Source: Candidatus Heimdallarchaeota archaeon | Lineage (GTDB): Archaea > Asgardarchaeota > Heimdallarchaeia > Hodarchaeales > Hodarchaeaceae | Assembly: GCA_020351745.1 (NCBI GenBank) | Contig: CP070665.1 | Coordinates: 1,045,743-1,081,335 of the forward strand | Length of the DNA stretch: 35,593 bases | Direction: 5' to 3' | Shown: piece by piece, positions 24,345-33,804 of the stretch | Numbering within the stretch: position 1 is the first letter of the stretch | Layout of the letters: every line of letters begins with the position of its first letter | The notes under the pieces: model-generated | Databases searched by the model: none | What the model was told of the DNA's origin: nothing | The model's input: the letters and a program-made list of their open reading frames with translations, nothing else | Made by a program: the position numbers and the translations under genes

Positions 24345-24379
24345 CACTATAATTTTCCTCTTTTTTAAATTAATCAAAT
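24345..24379 (-). promoter_or_regulatory. 35-bp repeat, distal copy with TATA-like box
   Basis: Identical to 24221-24255, with the TATA-like box at 24360-24369. In this copy 64 bases of unrelated sequence (24281-24344) separate it from its 17-base partner, so the duplicated module has gained or lost an insert. It may be a second, upstream promoter of the operon. Confidence 0.45.
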
Positions 24380-24580
24380 AATCAAACACTTTCTATACCT
24401 AAAGAGCCTTTTTCTTCAATGTCATTGGCAAAAACATTGTGAAAATCAAGTTAATTTATATAAATAAAGGTATTGCTCATGAAAATATAAAAGAAAAATT
24501 CAAGCAATATTTTATAAGAAGATGGTAATTTTATTTTAAGATAAGGCTAAACTATCAATTCATGTCTGAAGGTTAGATGA

Positions 24581-25390
24581 TTGCTGAACGCGTTGTTAAT
24601 CTCAATAGGAAATGAGTTGCTATCAGGTAAAACTATTAACACAAATGCAAATTATCTTGCGAAAAATCTCACAAATTTAGGTTTTATCGTAAAGAAAATC
24701 ATTACTATTCCTGATGATCCAGAAATTGTACCAAACGAGATTTCTTACGCTCTGTTCTCAAGTGATTTTCAACTTATTCTTATAACGGGAGGTTTGGGTC
24801 CGACTTGGGATGATTCAACTGCGCTTTTTCTAGCAAAAGCATTAGATATTGCCACAGAACTTAACACTAAAGCTTTGTCAATAGTTACACAACGCTATAA
24901 ATCTTTATTCGATAAGAAACTAGTAGAAACAGCTAAAATTACTTCCGCTCGTGAAAAAATGGCAATTCTACCAGTTGGCGCTGATCCCATAGATAATCCT
25001 GTCGGAACTGCTCCTGGCATTTTTTTCAATCATAAAGACTCAAATACATGGATTTTCTGTCTTCCTGGAGTACCCCGCGAAATGAAGGAAATGTATCACT
25101 TGATTGAGTCAAAAATTATGGCTTTAAAAAAAGAGAGCCAAATGAGTTACTTTGAGACAGAATTTAAATCATCGTTCACAGATGAATCTTTACTCGCCCC
25201 GTTTTTGATAAAAGTGCGTGAAAAGTATGATGTATGGATAAAATCACTCCCTGAAGCCTATCAAGAGGAAAAAAATATTCACTTAATCATTTCAAAATCA
25301 GCAGATTCAGAAAAAAAGGCGAAGAAAGAAGTTCTTGAAGCAAAAGAATACCTCCATAAACTAATAGATTTATCACGTAATACAAAGTGA
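24581..25390 (+). CDS. CinA-like molybdopterin-binding-fold protein
   Basis: A 269-residue protein matching the N-terminal (MoCF/MogA-like) domain of the CinA family. It starts with LISIGNELLSGKTINTNANYLAKNL, continues with LILITGGLGPTWDDSTALFLAKAL and ends with CLPGVPREMKEM, all family hallmarks. Archaeal members of this length lack the C-terminal NMN-deamidase domain, so a hydrolase acting on ADP-ribose-like or nicotinamide nucleotides is possible but unproven. TTG 24581 is used as start, with GAAGGT six bases before it; the ATG four bases upstream is in another frame and soon stops. It is read divergently from the tubulin-like operon and is followed after 287 bases by cdc48. Confidence 0.85.
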   Translation: MLNALLISIGNELLSGKTINTNANYLAKNLTNLGFIVKKIITIPDDPEIVPNEISYALFSSDFQLILITGGLGPTWDDSTALFLAKALDIATELNTKALSIVTQRYKSLFDKKLVETAKITSAREKMAILPVGADPIDNPVGTAPGIFFNHKDSNTWIFCLPGVPREMKEMYHLIESKIMALKKESQMSYFETEFKSSFTDESLLAPFLIKVREKYDVWIKSLPEAYQEEKNIHLIISKSADSEKKAKKEVLEAKEYLHKLIDLSRNTK

Positions 25391-25677
25391 AGTAATGTTG
25401 TAATCCATGAAGGTATAGCTACTAGGAATTTTCTGTTATTACATTCCTGAAAAGAATCCTTATTGACGACTGAATGAATTGCACTTAATATCTTATGTCT
25501 GAACTTTGAGTTGAGAAGAAAAATAGAAGAAGAAAAGCTTTACATGAGTGACAGCTGAATGTTGTAGGTAGTGTAATATTTTTCATTCAAATTACTATAT
25601 ATATTAGTTAGATTATTTAAATGAGATCAAACTAGGATTTAATTGAAGAAAAATGGCATTGGAGAATTGCTTGCCAA

Positions 25678-27978
25678 ATGACTGACGATAATGATTCATT
25701 ACTATTAAAAGTTGCAGAGGCGAACCAAGGGGATGTGGGCCGAGGCTTAGTTCGCATAGATTATTCCATCATGCGGGAAAATGGGTTAGAAACAGGAGAT
25801 ATAATAGAGATTTCTAGTGAGAGAGCTGGAGGAAGAAAAACAGGTGCCTTGGTCATACCCGGAAGACGAGAAGATAGGGGCAAAAGAATCATTAGGATGG
25901 ACGGGTTGATTAGGGGTAATGTAAGGACAAGTCTAGGTGAGACTGTTCGTATACGGCAAATCAAAAAACGTGAAGCAAAACGTATCACTATAGCTCCTGC
26001 AGAAGAACGTATTCGGCTTTTAGTTAGGTCAGAAATAATTCGTGAACGCTTACAGAATCATCCAGTTTCGCGTGGAGATTTACTGGTTATAACGGGACAA
26101 ATCCGTAAGATTCCTCCCTCTGGAGGTACCAGTGGTACAGGAATGGATGATTTTATATCTCGTTTCTTCGGTGCATCAAGTCCCGTATCCTTGGGCGAGA
26201 TTAAAGTTGTGGTCGTCGCAACGGATCCAGAAGGCATTGTAACGGTAGGAGATACAACAGAAGTTAATATTGTTGAGGAGGCTCCCAAAGATCTCCGAAT
26301 GATGCCACGAGTGACATACGAGGATATCGGTGGACTATCAGAGGAGATTAAGCGGGTGAGGGAGATGATAGAGCTTCCTATGAAACATCCTGAGCTCTTT
26401 GAACGGCTAGGTATCGACCCTCCAAAAGGTGTTTTATTACATGGACCTCCAGGTACAGGTAAAACGCTACTTGCCAAAGCTGTTGCAAATGAATCGGGAG
26501 TAAATTTTGTATCAATTGCTGGGCCTGAAATTATGTCAAAATTTTATGGCGAAAGTGAACAACGAATTCGTGAGATTTTTCAACAAGCCGAGAAAGAAGC
26601 CCCAAGTATTATTTTTATAGATGAATTAGATTCTATCGCAGTAAAACGGGAAGAAGTTACTGGAGAGGTTGAAAGACGAGTTGTTGCCCAATTATTAGCC
26701 TTAATGGATGGTTTAAAGAGTCGTGGTAAGGTTATAGTCATAGGAGCTACGAATCGGCCCAACGCACTCGATCCTGCCTTGCGAAGACCTGGACGGTTTG
26801 ACAGAGAGATTGAAATTGGGGTTCCAGATAGAAACGGGCGCTATGAAGTCTTGTTAGTTCATACGAGAGGAATGCCCATTGATGAAGATGTCGATTTAGA
26901 AGAATATGCAGCTAAAACGCACGGTTTTGTTGGAGCAGACATCGCTGCTCTCACAAAAGAAGCTGCAATGCATACTCTTCGGAAAGTTTTACCAAAAATT
27001 GATTTTGATAAACCTCTCACGCCAGAGATTCTTTCAAAACTCGTTGTCTCGAAAGAAAACTTCGATGAAGCACTTAAGATCACAGAACCTTCTGCAATGC
27101 GCGAAGTGTTACTGGAGATTCCAAATATTCACTGGAAAGATGTTGGGGGTCTTGAAGGGGTAAAACAACAGCTCATCGAAGCCGTAGAATGGCCTATTAC
27201 TCATCCAGAGATGTTTCAACGCCATGGTATTACCCCTCCTCATGGTATTCTTCTTTATGGCCCACCTGGGACTGGAAAGACTCTTTTAGCCAAAGCTGTT
27301 GCCACTGAGAGTCAAGCGAATTTCATTGCAATTCGGGGGCCTGAACTTCTGTCCAAATGGGTTGGGGAAAGCGAAAAAGCTGTCCGTGAAGTTTTCAGGA
27401 AAGCCAAACAAGCCTCTCCTTCTATTATTTTCTTAGACGAACTTGATGCCATTGCTCCCCGTCGAGGAGTATTTACAGGTGGTAGTCATGTCACGGAGAG
27501 CGTTGTGAACCAAATATTGTCATTACTAGATGGTTTAGAGAGTCTTCGTGATGTTGTGGTACTTGGTGCAAGTAATCGACCGGATATGATCGATCCTGCT
27601 CTTCTCAGACCTGGGAGGTTTGATCGATTATTATTAGTGAAACCTCCTGATATTAAATCTCGAGAAAAAATCTTACAGATTCATACAAGTGGAATGAAGC
27701 TGGCTTCAGATGTTGACATTTCTCAACTTGCTAGTGACTTAGATGGATATGTAGGTGCAGATTTAGCAGCAATTTGCCGTGAAGCTGTTATGATTGCTCT
27801 CCGTGAAGATTTAAAAACAGAATTAATTGAAAAACGTCATTTTTTTGAAGCAAAAAAAGCTATTCATCCCAGTATTAGTGATAAGATTATCAAAGAGTTT
27901 GAAGAATTAGAACGTAAGCTCTTAGGTAAATCGGAAATTGGTCGAAAAGACGTACTAGGATTGAAAGATTATCTCTGA
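25678..27978 (+). CDS. cdc48: Cdc48/VAT-type double AAA+ ATPase
   Basis: A 766-residue protein with the complete Cdc48/p97/VAT layout: N domain (about 1-205), D1 with Walker A GPPGTGKT at 256-263 and DELD starting at residue 315, D2 with Walker A at 528-535 and DELD from residue 587. Sensor and arginine-finger segments ([36 protein letters not shown]) are present in both rings, so both should be active. It unfolds proteins, feeding the proteasome and other machines. The C terminus ends KDYL, with Tyr in second-last place but Asp before it, so it is only a near match to the HbYX proteasome-docking motif. ATG 25678 is the start; a nearer upstream ATG (25653) is stopped after ten codons. A TATA-like ACTATATATATTAG lies near 25593-25606. 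Confidence 0.97.
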   Translation: MTDDNDSLLLKVAEANQGDVGRGLVRIDYSIMRENGLETGDIIEISSERAGGRKTGALVIPGRREDRGKRIIRMDGLIRGNVRTSLGETVRIRQIKKREAKRITIAPAEERIRLLVRSEIIRERLQNHPVSRGDLLVITGQIRKIPPSGGTSGTGMDDFISRFFGASSPVSLGEIKVVVVATDPEGIVTVGDTTEVNIVEEAPKDLRMMPRVTYEDIGGLSEEIKRVREMIELPMKHPELFERLGIDPPKGVLLHGPPGTGKTLLAKAVANESGVNFVSIAGPEIMSKFYGESEQRIREIFQQAEKEAPSIIFIDELDSIAVKREEVTGEVERRVVAQLLALMDGLKSRGKVIVIGATNRPNALDPALRRPGRFDREIEIGVPDRNGRYEVLLVHTRGMPIDEDVDLEEYAAKTHGFVGADIAALTKEAAMHTLRKVLPKIDFDKPLTPEILSKLVVSKENFDEALKITEPSAMREVLLEIPNIHWKDVGGLEGVKQQLIEAVEWPITHPEMFQRHGITPPHGILLYGPPGTGKTLLAKAVATESQANFIAIRGPELLSKWVGESEKAVREVFRKAKQASPSIIFLDELDAIAPRRGVFTGGSHVTESVVNQILSLLDGLESLRDVVVLGASNRPDMIDPALLRPGRFDRLLLVKPPDIKSREKILQIHTSGMKLASDVDISQLASDLDGYVGADLAAICREAVMIALREDLKTELIEKRHFFEAKKAIHPSISDKIIKEFEELERKLLGKSEIGRKDVLGLKDYL

Positions 27979-28223
27979 TATGCTCTCAACAATGAGACAG
28001 TAAGATTTTACTATATTTTTGACAGAGTATTTCAAAGTCCTCTTCTTGATAAAAAAGGAACCGAATATAGATCAAATTTTATAGAAATAAACTTCCTTTA
28101 GTAACTGATTTTTAATAAGAGGATACCCCCCTAGCCTTCAATATTACTATTGAAGTTTTATCCAATTGTCTCTATTTTTGTAAAGTGAGATTTTCTTAGT
28201 ATTTACCGTTAATCCAAAGAACA

Positions 28224-29174
28224 TCACTTGGTATTGTCTTCAGATCGAATTATTTGTTTATAAATGTCTAAAGGCCACTGTTTCTCCATCAATTTTAGAA
28301 GCACGCGGGAATCAAATTGATCAATCTCAATTGAAGCTGAGGCTGTTTTCATTAATCGTTCAGCGATCAATTTAGATCGTACAACAGAATCAGAGTAACC
28401 AATTATGAGGCCAATCACTAAAGGATGATTTTTCACGATAACAAGCTGAAGATCGGAAGCAGTGATTACTTCCATTCCAGTAGGATTCTTAGATAGCTCC
28501 CTCACTGTTTCGCTGATTCCTGTGTTCAGCTGATCCAGAATAAAACTTTCTATGTTTGTGAATTTTGTGGTATAGATCTGATGTGTTTCGAGATCAATTA
28601 AAATAACCACACGTACTTTACATTTGAATGTGGACTCGATTCCAGCCAATATATCGGCTATCCAATCAAACGCATCATAAAAATTCTCACCAGTCTTTGC
28701 TGATACTCGAAACAGACCTACAGGCCTATCTGATCTTTGTGCTCGAGCCAGATCAAGATCTTGTACTATCAGATCAAAAGCTCGTGCCCCCGCTAAGTCA
28801 ATTTTATTAGCAATAAAGAGAACAGGAGCATTCTCATTCTTCTGGATAGAATCCCAAAAAGCCTCTGATGCTTCTGCAATACGAATGTCAGCACTATCAA
28901 GTACAAAAACGATTGCTGAAGCTTTTACTAGAGAATCATGCCATAGGAGGTTACGGTAAATCTCTTGTCCACCCAAATCGACCAGATTAAACTCAATTTG
29001 TCGATATCTTACGGTTCGATAGTTGACACCAAGAGTTCGTGTCGTAGGAACAAATTCTGAACGTAAAAGTCTATTTACGATTGTGGTTTTTCCAGCACCG
29101 TCGAGACCAATAATAGTAATCTCATATTTCTCGACTTTTTCTCCTTTGAAAATTCTTCGTAGTATGCTCGACAC
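28224..29174 (-). CDS. Arf-like small GTPase fused to a roadblock/longin-like domain
   Basis: A 316-residue protein. Residues 17-178 are a complete Arf/Ras-type GTPase: G1 GLDGAGKT (23-30), switch I Thr in TRTLGVN, G3 DLGGQE (66-71), G4 NKID (123-126) and G5 SAKTG (158-162). No N-terminal Gly for myristoylation is present; the leader MSSILRRIFKGEK is basic and amphipathic. Residues 185-300 form a second domain, with strands CKVRVVILIDLETHQIYTTKF, a helix, GMEVITASDLQLVIVKNHPLVIGLII and a final helix, the roadblock/longin pattern. In eukaryotes such domains act as GTPase regulators or scaffolds in separate chains. The start is GTG 29174, with GGTGG seven bases before it. It is monocistronic with its own promoter region. 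Confidence 0.88.
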   Translation of the reverse strand: MSSILRRIFKGEKVEKYEITIIGLDGAGKTTIVNRLLRSEFVPTTRTLGVNYRTVRYRQIEFNLVDLGGQEIYRNLLWHDSLVKASAIVFVLDSADIRIAEASEAFWDSIQKNENAPVLFIANKIDLAGARAFDLIVQDLDLARAQRSDRPVGLFRVSAKTGENFYDAFDWIADILAGIESTFKCKVRVVILIDLETHQIYTTKFTNIESFILDQLNTGISETVRELSKNPTGMEVITASDLQLVIVKNHPLVIGLIIGYSDSVVRSKLIAERLMKTASASIEIDQFDSRVLLKLMEKQWPLDIYKQIIRSEDNTK

Positions 29175-29607
29175 TGATAACCACCGATCGCTATAGATTA
29201 TTTAATGCTCCCAAAAAAATCAATGAGCTTTTTGTAAATAAATTTTCTACTTGCACTCATAAATCTTTACGAATCTCAGTCAAGAATGGTAAGAAATTCC
29301 TAGTATTGACTTCTTGAATAAATAGTTAAAACATCTTCCGTTATTCAAAAAAGAGACACATTTTTAGTTGATATTCTTGATCTTCTTAAATTAAGCTTCT
29401 TTTTCATTATTGATCCGTGCTACAACAAATCAGAATTGGAATTTCTCTAATGTATTTTAGCTTCTTTCATATACCCAGATATTTTTCTTGTAGGCTCCAA
29501 AGTATAGCGAATTAATCAAACTTCACTCTTACGTAATAATAGAAATATTAAGGAAATTCATAATTGTTTCTTAAGCTGCTAAGAGACTTTAAAGGAGAGG
29601 ATTTCAT
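29175..29607. other. AT-rich divergent intergenic region
   Basis: About 430 bases between the GTPase gene and the plus-strand isomerase gene. It holds AT-rich sequence with TATA-like elements and, at its right end, a clear ribosome-binding site. I find no tRNA fold, no palindrome of note and no reading frame that resembles a protein. Confidence 0.45.
29591..29600 (+). promoter_or_regulatory. Strong ribosome-binding site for a TTG start
   Basis: AAAGGAGAGG lies seven bases before TTG 29608 and fixes that codon as the start of the isomerase gene. Confidence 0.7.
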
Positions 29608-30555
29608 TTGAAAGGTAATTTTACAGAAACTCCAGAGTTTCGTGAATTAAAAACTACAATGAGGAAAATTAAAAATTTAACCATTCAAGGTGCTACAAGT
29701 GTCGCCATTTTTGGGGTTGGTGCTTTTGCAAAACATGCTAAAACTGTTCCACTAAAAGGAGAAGAGTTATTTAAACATTTAGAGGCTGTTGTTAATCAAC
29801 TTAGTAATGTAAGAGTTACAGAACCAGCATTAAGAAATGGATTACGATATGTCATGACAGGAATCCAGCTAGATGGGAAAGAAACAGCTGATATTCATGG
29901 AGAGAAGTATATTGACTTAATAAATGAAGCTAAGTTGAAGATCTATAAAACTGGGGCAGAGCGAATCCAAGATGGCTCACGAGTCTTCACCCACTGCCAC
30001 TCGTCAATTACTGTGGGGATATTTCTTGAAGCTGCTAATCAGGGGAAGGATTTTGAAGTAATTAATACCGAGACCCGACCTCTCTATCAAGGGAGGAAGA
30101 CAGCAAAAAGACTACTAGAGAATAACATTCGCGTTACCCATATTGTAGATTCGGCAATGCGATGGGCAATGAACGTTTACAAGCCTCATATGATTTTTAT
30201 GGGAGCAGATGCTATTACTGTTGAAGGAGTAGCTTTAAATAAAATTGGTTCCCGTCTCTGTGCTCTAGCGTCAGAAGAAGAACATATTCCTCTATATATA
30301 TGTACCTCTCTTTTAAAATATGATCAAGCTACTAGCATAGGCCGGCTTAGTGAAATTGAAATGCGTGCTCCTTTTGAAATCTGGGATGATGATGTTCCTC
30401 CAGGTATTAAAGTTGTTAACCCTGCTTTTGAAACCATTGACCGAAATAATATCTCTGCGTATATAACTGAAGCAGGTTTAATTCCCCCTCAAACCGTTCA
30501 TGTGACCTTTCAACGTCTTTATGGTAAAAAAATCCAATATTACCATCATTTCTAG
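29608..30555 (+). CDS. e2b2: Ribose-1,5-bisphosphate isomerase (eIF2B-like)
   Basis: A 315-residue member of the eIF2B/MtnA/R15Pi superfamily, called the isomerase because of RVFTHCHSS (Cys130) and MIFMGADAITVEG (Asp201), which match the catalytic Cys and Asp of the Thermococcus enzyme, and because of the substrate-binding TETRPLYQGRKTA. It turns ribose-1,5-bisphosphate into ribulose-1,5-bisphosphate in the archaeal AMP/nucleoside degradation route, between AMP phosphorylase and form III RuBisCO. Neither of those genes is in the window. The superfamily also includes eIF2B regulatory subunits and methylthioribose-1-phosphate isomerase, which differ in the loop around the Cys. The gene is transcribed alone from the right end of the AT-rich gap. 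Confidence 0.9.
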   Translation: MKGNFTETPEFRELKTTMRKIKNLTIQGATSVAIFGVGAFAKHAKTVPLKGEELFKHLEAVVNQLSNVRVTEPALRNGLRYVMTGIQLDGKETADIHGEKYIDLINEAKLKIYKTGAERIQDGSRVFTHCHSSITVGIFLEAANQGKDFEVINTETRPLYQGRKTAKRLLENNIRVTHIVDSAMRWAMNVYKPHMIFMGADAITVEGVALNKIGSRLCALASEEEHIPLYICTSLLKYDQATSIGRLSEIEMRAPFEIWDDDVPPGIKVVNPAFETIDRNNISAYITEAGLIPPQTVHVTFQRLYGKKIQYYHHF

Positions 30556-30606
30556 CTTAAAAATTGCATTACTTCAATAAAGTAGTTTGATAGGATCTTT
30601 TGAGTA

Positions 30607-30963
30607 TCAACGAATATCTGGGCCATCACCTAAATAATATTCATCGTCCTCTATAAATCCTATTTTCTCAAGCTCCTCGCGTACAGTTCTTAGAATAAGC
30701 TGCTCCTCATTTTCATCATCTTCATATGGCCAAATCGTGAATCCAACGATAATTTCGCTTTGATGAGTCTCATCATCAAAGCTATCGAGTTCGACAAAAA
30801 ACCCTCGTGCAGTTCCTGCGAATTCCTTTTCTAGTGTCTGACTCACTTCAATTAGGTTGGCATCAGCAGCTTCAAAAGTCATTTGCTCCTCTCCTTCTCG
30901 ATAAAGACCGTTGAATACGTAATATCTCGTAATAGCAGCAGTCAGGGACTCACGATAAACCAT
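30607..30963 (-). CDS. Acidic alpha/beta protein, unknown function
   Basis: A 118-residue protein, strongly acidic, not recognised. It alternates strands and helices: LTAAITRYYVFNGLYRE, a helix from EAADANLIEVSQTLEKEF, strands GFFVELDSFD and EIIVGFTIWPYED, and a final helix ILRTVREELEKIG. The C-terminal end DDEYYLGDGPDIR is very acidic. It starts with ATG and is convergent with the isomerase gene, 51 bases apart. It may follow a Thr-rich regulator fold, but there is no motif to name, and gene context gives no clue beyond a possible promoter shared with the nre gene upstream. Confidence 0.55.
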   Translation of the reverse strand: MVYRESLTAAITRYYVFNGLYREGEEQMTFEAADANLIEVSQTLEKEFAGTARGFFVELDSFDDETHQSEIIVGFTIWPYEDDENEEQLILRTVREELEKIGFIEDDEYYLGDGPDIR

Positions 30964-31095
30964 GGGGATTCACAGGCTCATTAGTGATTCCTTTCTAGAA
31001 ATCCTTTATAAGAATTCATCTTATTCTACAACATAATATTAATTGTTGAGATTATTATTTTTTTCCTTTGAATTTAGATAATTACAAGCTTAGTT

Positions 31096-32343
31096 CTATA
31101 AGAAAGCATTTAACGTTTTTCGATTCAAGATAGGGCTTTTATGGAAATAAAACTGCATTGGAATTGTTAAGTTTTTACCAATAAATCTAAGCGCTTGTTG
31201 CAAATCATCAAAACATTTATGTGGATTGTTAACTGCTCTACGCATGTTTTCCCGAACTTGCCATACTCCTAATGGTATTGCATATCCTTTTCCAACCTCA
31301 CGAAATGCAACTACCGCGGCCTTTCGTCTCATCTGCATAAGTTTTTCTTGTACAGCTAATCTAGCAGCATAATAACCTCCGACTGTATTAGTGGCATAAG
31401 TTTTTCGTCCATTTGGACCTTCAGTATCGGTTAAAATTCCTGGAGTAAACCCAGAAAGATTCCAAGCACTCTTTTTTTTCCATGTCTCATGATAATCGAA
31501 GTGCCACTCACGTCCGGGTATAAATAGAACCCAGAAATCATTATCTAAGTATGAATTGTGAAAAACCATGAAATCTTGGATTTCAGGATAATCTTGAATT
31601 TTCTTTCTAAGATAATTACCAGTCATATCGTCAACCGCTGTGATACTCCATCTTGTAGGTACAAACTTCCGACTTTTAGCCAACCCTAACAAACCAGCAG
31701 AAAGTATTCTTGATATTTGAGTTACTGATGCCTCTGTTCTATATAGTTCTGTGACTGCAGAGACAGCATTTAAATCAGAATCATTCACGACACGTTCTAC
31801 TTGATGATCGACTTTAGGAGTAGTTGTCAATTGGATGGAATCTATTTTTATACGAGCGCCCATTGGTTGGGTGAAACGATTAAAATTTATGTCTAATCGA
31901 GGTTTCTTAGAGAACTTTACTTCTAAATCAACGGGAGAAGAAGATTGGATTTGTTCCTGTGTAATTTCAAGGACTTTTGTGGATGAGGTTACATCTGTAA
32001 CTTTGATCGGTTCAGCCATAAAACGAAATAACTTTGCTCGAAGATTAACAATGTCTTCTAATGACATATTTGTCTGCCAAATATCAGGTTCATCGACTAC
32101 CTGAATATTTTCCCAATTTAATGCTGCCATTGGACCCAACCTAACCTTTGGATATCCGAATCTGCCAACAAACAAACTTGGAGGGCTAGGCCCATAGTAT
32201 TCATTATTTAATTTAGGTAAAATCTTTCTAACTGGTAATAAAGCCTTTGTTTTTAGAATTATGGGGCAATAGGAAAGGCCACACAAAAATTTCCCGCCCT
32301 TACAGCGTAGACATAACTCTTGGTTGGTAGGTAATCTAACCAT
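31096..32343 (-). CDS. nreA: NreA-type archaeal DNA repair protein
   Basis: A 415-residue protein of the Nre family. The N-terminal zinc knuckle CLRCKGGKFLCGLSYCP and the motif YYGPSPPSLFVGRFGYPKVRLGP are family marks, and the long body has the conserved W-x-L-S/EG segments. The C terminus ends RKTLNAFL, a partial PCNA-interacting motif with Leu and Phe in place but Arg instead of Gln at the first position. In other archaea Nre proteins contribute to repair after mitomycin C damage and bind PCNA. I chose ATG 32343, with GTGATT upstream; GTG 32355 is an in-frame alternative. It is the third gene of an operon with endonuclease Q, separated by 60 bases. Confidence 0.9.
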   Translation of the reverse strand: MVRLPTNQELCLRCKGGKFLCGLSYCPIILKTKALLPVRKILPKLNNEYYGPSPPSLFVGRFGYPKVRLGPMAALNWENIQVVDEPDIWQTNMSLEDIVNLRAKLFRFMAEPIKVTDVTSSTKVLEITQEQIQSSSPVDLEVKFSKKPRLDINFNRFTQPMGARIKIDSIQLTTTPKVDHQVERVVNDSDLNAVSAVTELYRTEASVTQISRILSAGLLGLAKSRKFVPTRWSITAVDDMTGNYLRKKIQDYPEIQDFMVFHNSYLDNDFWVLFIPGREWHFDYHETWKKKSAWNLSGFTPGILTDTEGPNGRKTYATNTVGGYYAARLAVQEKLMQMRRKAAVVAFREVGKGYAIPLGVWQVRENMRRAVNNPHKCFDDLQQALRFIGKNLTIPMQFYFHKSPILNRKTLNAFL

Positions 32344-32403
32344 GATTTCAATCACTAAGTACTGTATTCAGGTTATTTGCTCTTTGCGCGTACAATATTA
32401 TGC

Positions 32404-33789
32404 TTAAAGTGTTTTTTGAATAGGTTTTGAGGAATGAATCACTTTAACATTTTTATAATTTCCTTTCTGACCAATTATTAAAGTCCCATATACTCCATCG
32501 AACCCGTAGGGTTGAAAAGTAAAATTACCTGCTTTAACCTGGAGAATTGCTTTAATTATAGATGTTTCTATTAGATCAATAAGTTTTTCTTCAACTTCTT
32601 CAGAAGTGAGTTGCCACAACATCCGTTCAGGGCCTATATAACTTGTTATCTGCCGATATTGATTAATTAGAGACTTAGCTGTCTTAGTTTTTATATTTAA
32701 GACATGACTTAAAATATCTATCAATGGCACCATACGAATTGAATTCTTAGGAGGTGTTACTTCCCCAAGTACTCTTTTTACATTCTGTGCTTGACTAATC
32801 TCAACACACCTTTGGAAGACACCAATCGTGAGAGATTTATTACAAATTGGGCAAATATCATGTAATGGTACATGTTGAGGAGAGAAATAACAATAGTCCT
32901 TATCACCATGTGAACCAGGGCGTTTTCTTCCTGCACGATGACCGGTTAAGAAAAATCTCCCTTCTTCTGGGGGAAATTCAACTGTATATAATACTTGATT
33001 ATTACGTAAAGCTGATATTATGCTTTGATAATCAAGCTTCGATACAGAGAGTACAGTAAATTCACGGCCCATCCGATGTAAGGAACTTGAGTGAGCATCT
33101 GAATTTGATATTAATGTTCTATTGTCTAATTCAGGAATTAATGCTAAGAATTCGGGATCAGCAGATAATCCTGTCTCGAAAACACGTAATCTTGAAGTAG
33201 CTGAAGCAAAAAAGTCTGTTAAATTATTAACACGAATATTACCTTTACCAGATCCGAATACTCCTTGGGGAGTCATAATATGAGCTGGAATAGCCTCGAT
33301 CCATGGATCTAAATCCAAAATAGTGTGAATTCGTTCTGCTACTTGAACTGAAGATTGACATGAGATAAAAGGTCTTGCCATTTTTTGATGTTTAACCCCC
33401 CATTTATCTAATAGGTTTCTAAATGTTTCTACTAAGGAAAAATTTGGAAATAGAAAGATAACATGGGCCTCTTTTGAATATTTTCCTATTTTTGCTGTGA
33501 AGATCATCTCTGTCTGTAAAATAAAACGAGTTTGATCATAATTTTGGAGAAAGAATACTCCTTTAACATTTTCAATAAGAGCTTCCTTGAGAATATCAGT
33601 CCACATTGTGAATTGACAGTCTCCTGTCCCAATAATATCAACTCCTTTTAATGGCATTGTCTGATTCGTTCGTGTTAAATGTGAAATAGCTTTTTTCCGA
33701 TTTGTAACCATTGTTTCTGGTTTAATTCCAAGGCTTTGAGTCCCACCTGCAAAGACAGAATGAGCGTGTAGATCTACCGCTACTTCCAA
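32404..33789 (-). CDS. Endonuclease Q (PHP-domain DNA repair enzyme)
   Basis: A 461-residue protein matching endonuclease Q. The N-terminal PHP metal site starts with VDLHAHS (Asp6, His8, His10), followed by MPLKGVDIIGTGDC and, later, LISNSDAHSSSLHRMGREFT, which carries further metal ligands. A zinc finger (HVPLHDICPICNKSL and the Cys of FQRCVE) lies in the middle and a helix-hairpin-helix-like C-terminal part follows. Endonuclease Q cuts 5' of deaminated bases (uracil, hypoxanthine, xanthine) and abasic sites and works with PCNA. It is somewhat longer than the usual 400-430 residues because of the tail. The start is TTG 33789, with GAGGAGAAAGG just upstream; the gene lies 15 bases after the stop of the longin-like gene and ahead of nreA. 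Confidence 0.92.
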   Translation of the reverse strand: MEVAVDLHAHSVFAGGTQSLGIKPETMVTNRKKAISHLTRTNQTMPLKGVDIIGTGDCQFTMWTDILKEALIENVKGVFFLQNYDQTRFILQTEMIFTAKIGKYSKEAHVIFLFPNFSLVETFRNLLDKWGVKHQKMARPFISCQSSVQVAERIHTILDLDPWIEAIPAHIMTPQGVFGSGKGNIRVNNLTDFFASATSRLRVFETGLSADPEFLALIPELDNRTLISNSDAHSSSLHRMGREFTVLSVSKLDYQSIISALRNNQVLYTVEFPPEEGRFFLTGHRAGRKRPGSHGDKDYCYFSPQHVPLHDICPICNKSLTIGVFQRCVEISQAQNVKRVLGEVTPPKNSIRMVPLIDILSHVLNIKTKTAKSLINQYRQITSYIGPERMLWQLTSEEVEEKLIDLIETSIIKAILQVKAGNFTFQPYGFDGVYGTLIIGQKGNYKNVKVIHSSKPIQKTL

Positions 33790-33804
33790 TAACCTTTCTC
33801 CTCG

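Larger units (their letters stand above)
24208..24580. other. Divergent intergenic region of the GTPase operon and cinA-like gene
   Basis: About 370 bases hold the duplicated promoter module for the minus strand (24204-24379) and, towards the right, AT-rich sequence with TATA-like stretches for the plus-strand gene (TTTATATAAA at about 24456-24465, TTTTATAAGA at about 24510-24519). The 64 bases between the distal repeats contain CTCTC and GAGAG arms of a weak hairpin. No reading frame beyond the five-codon uORF is worth calling. Confidence 0.5.

Noticed and set aside
26058-26477. 139-residue minus-strand frame in cdc48
   Set aside because: It is the complement of the conserved N and D1 domains; the product is Ser/Pro-rich and has no start signal.
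29175-29607. RNA gene in the long gap
   Set aside because: No cloverleaf arms, T-loop consensus or GC-rich segment stands out against the AT-rich background.
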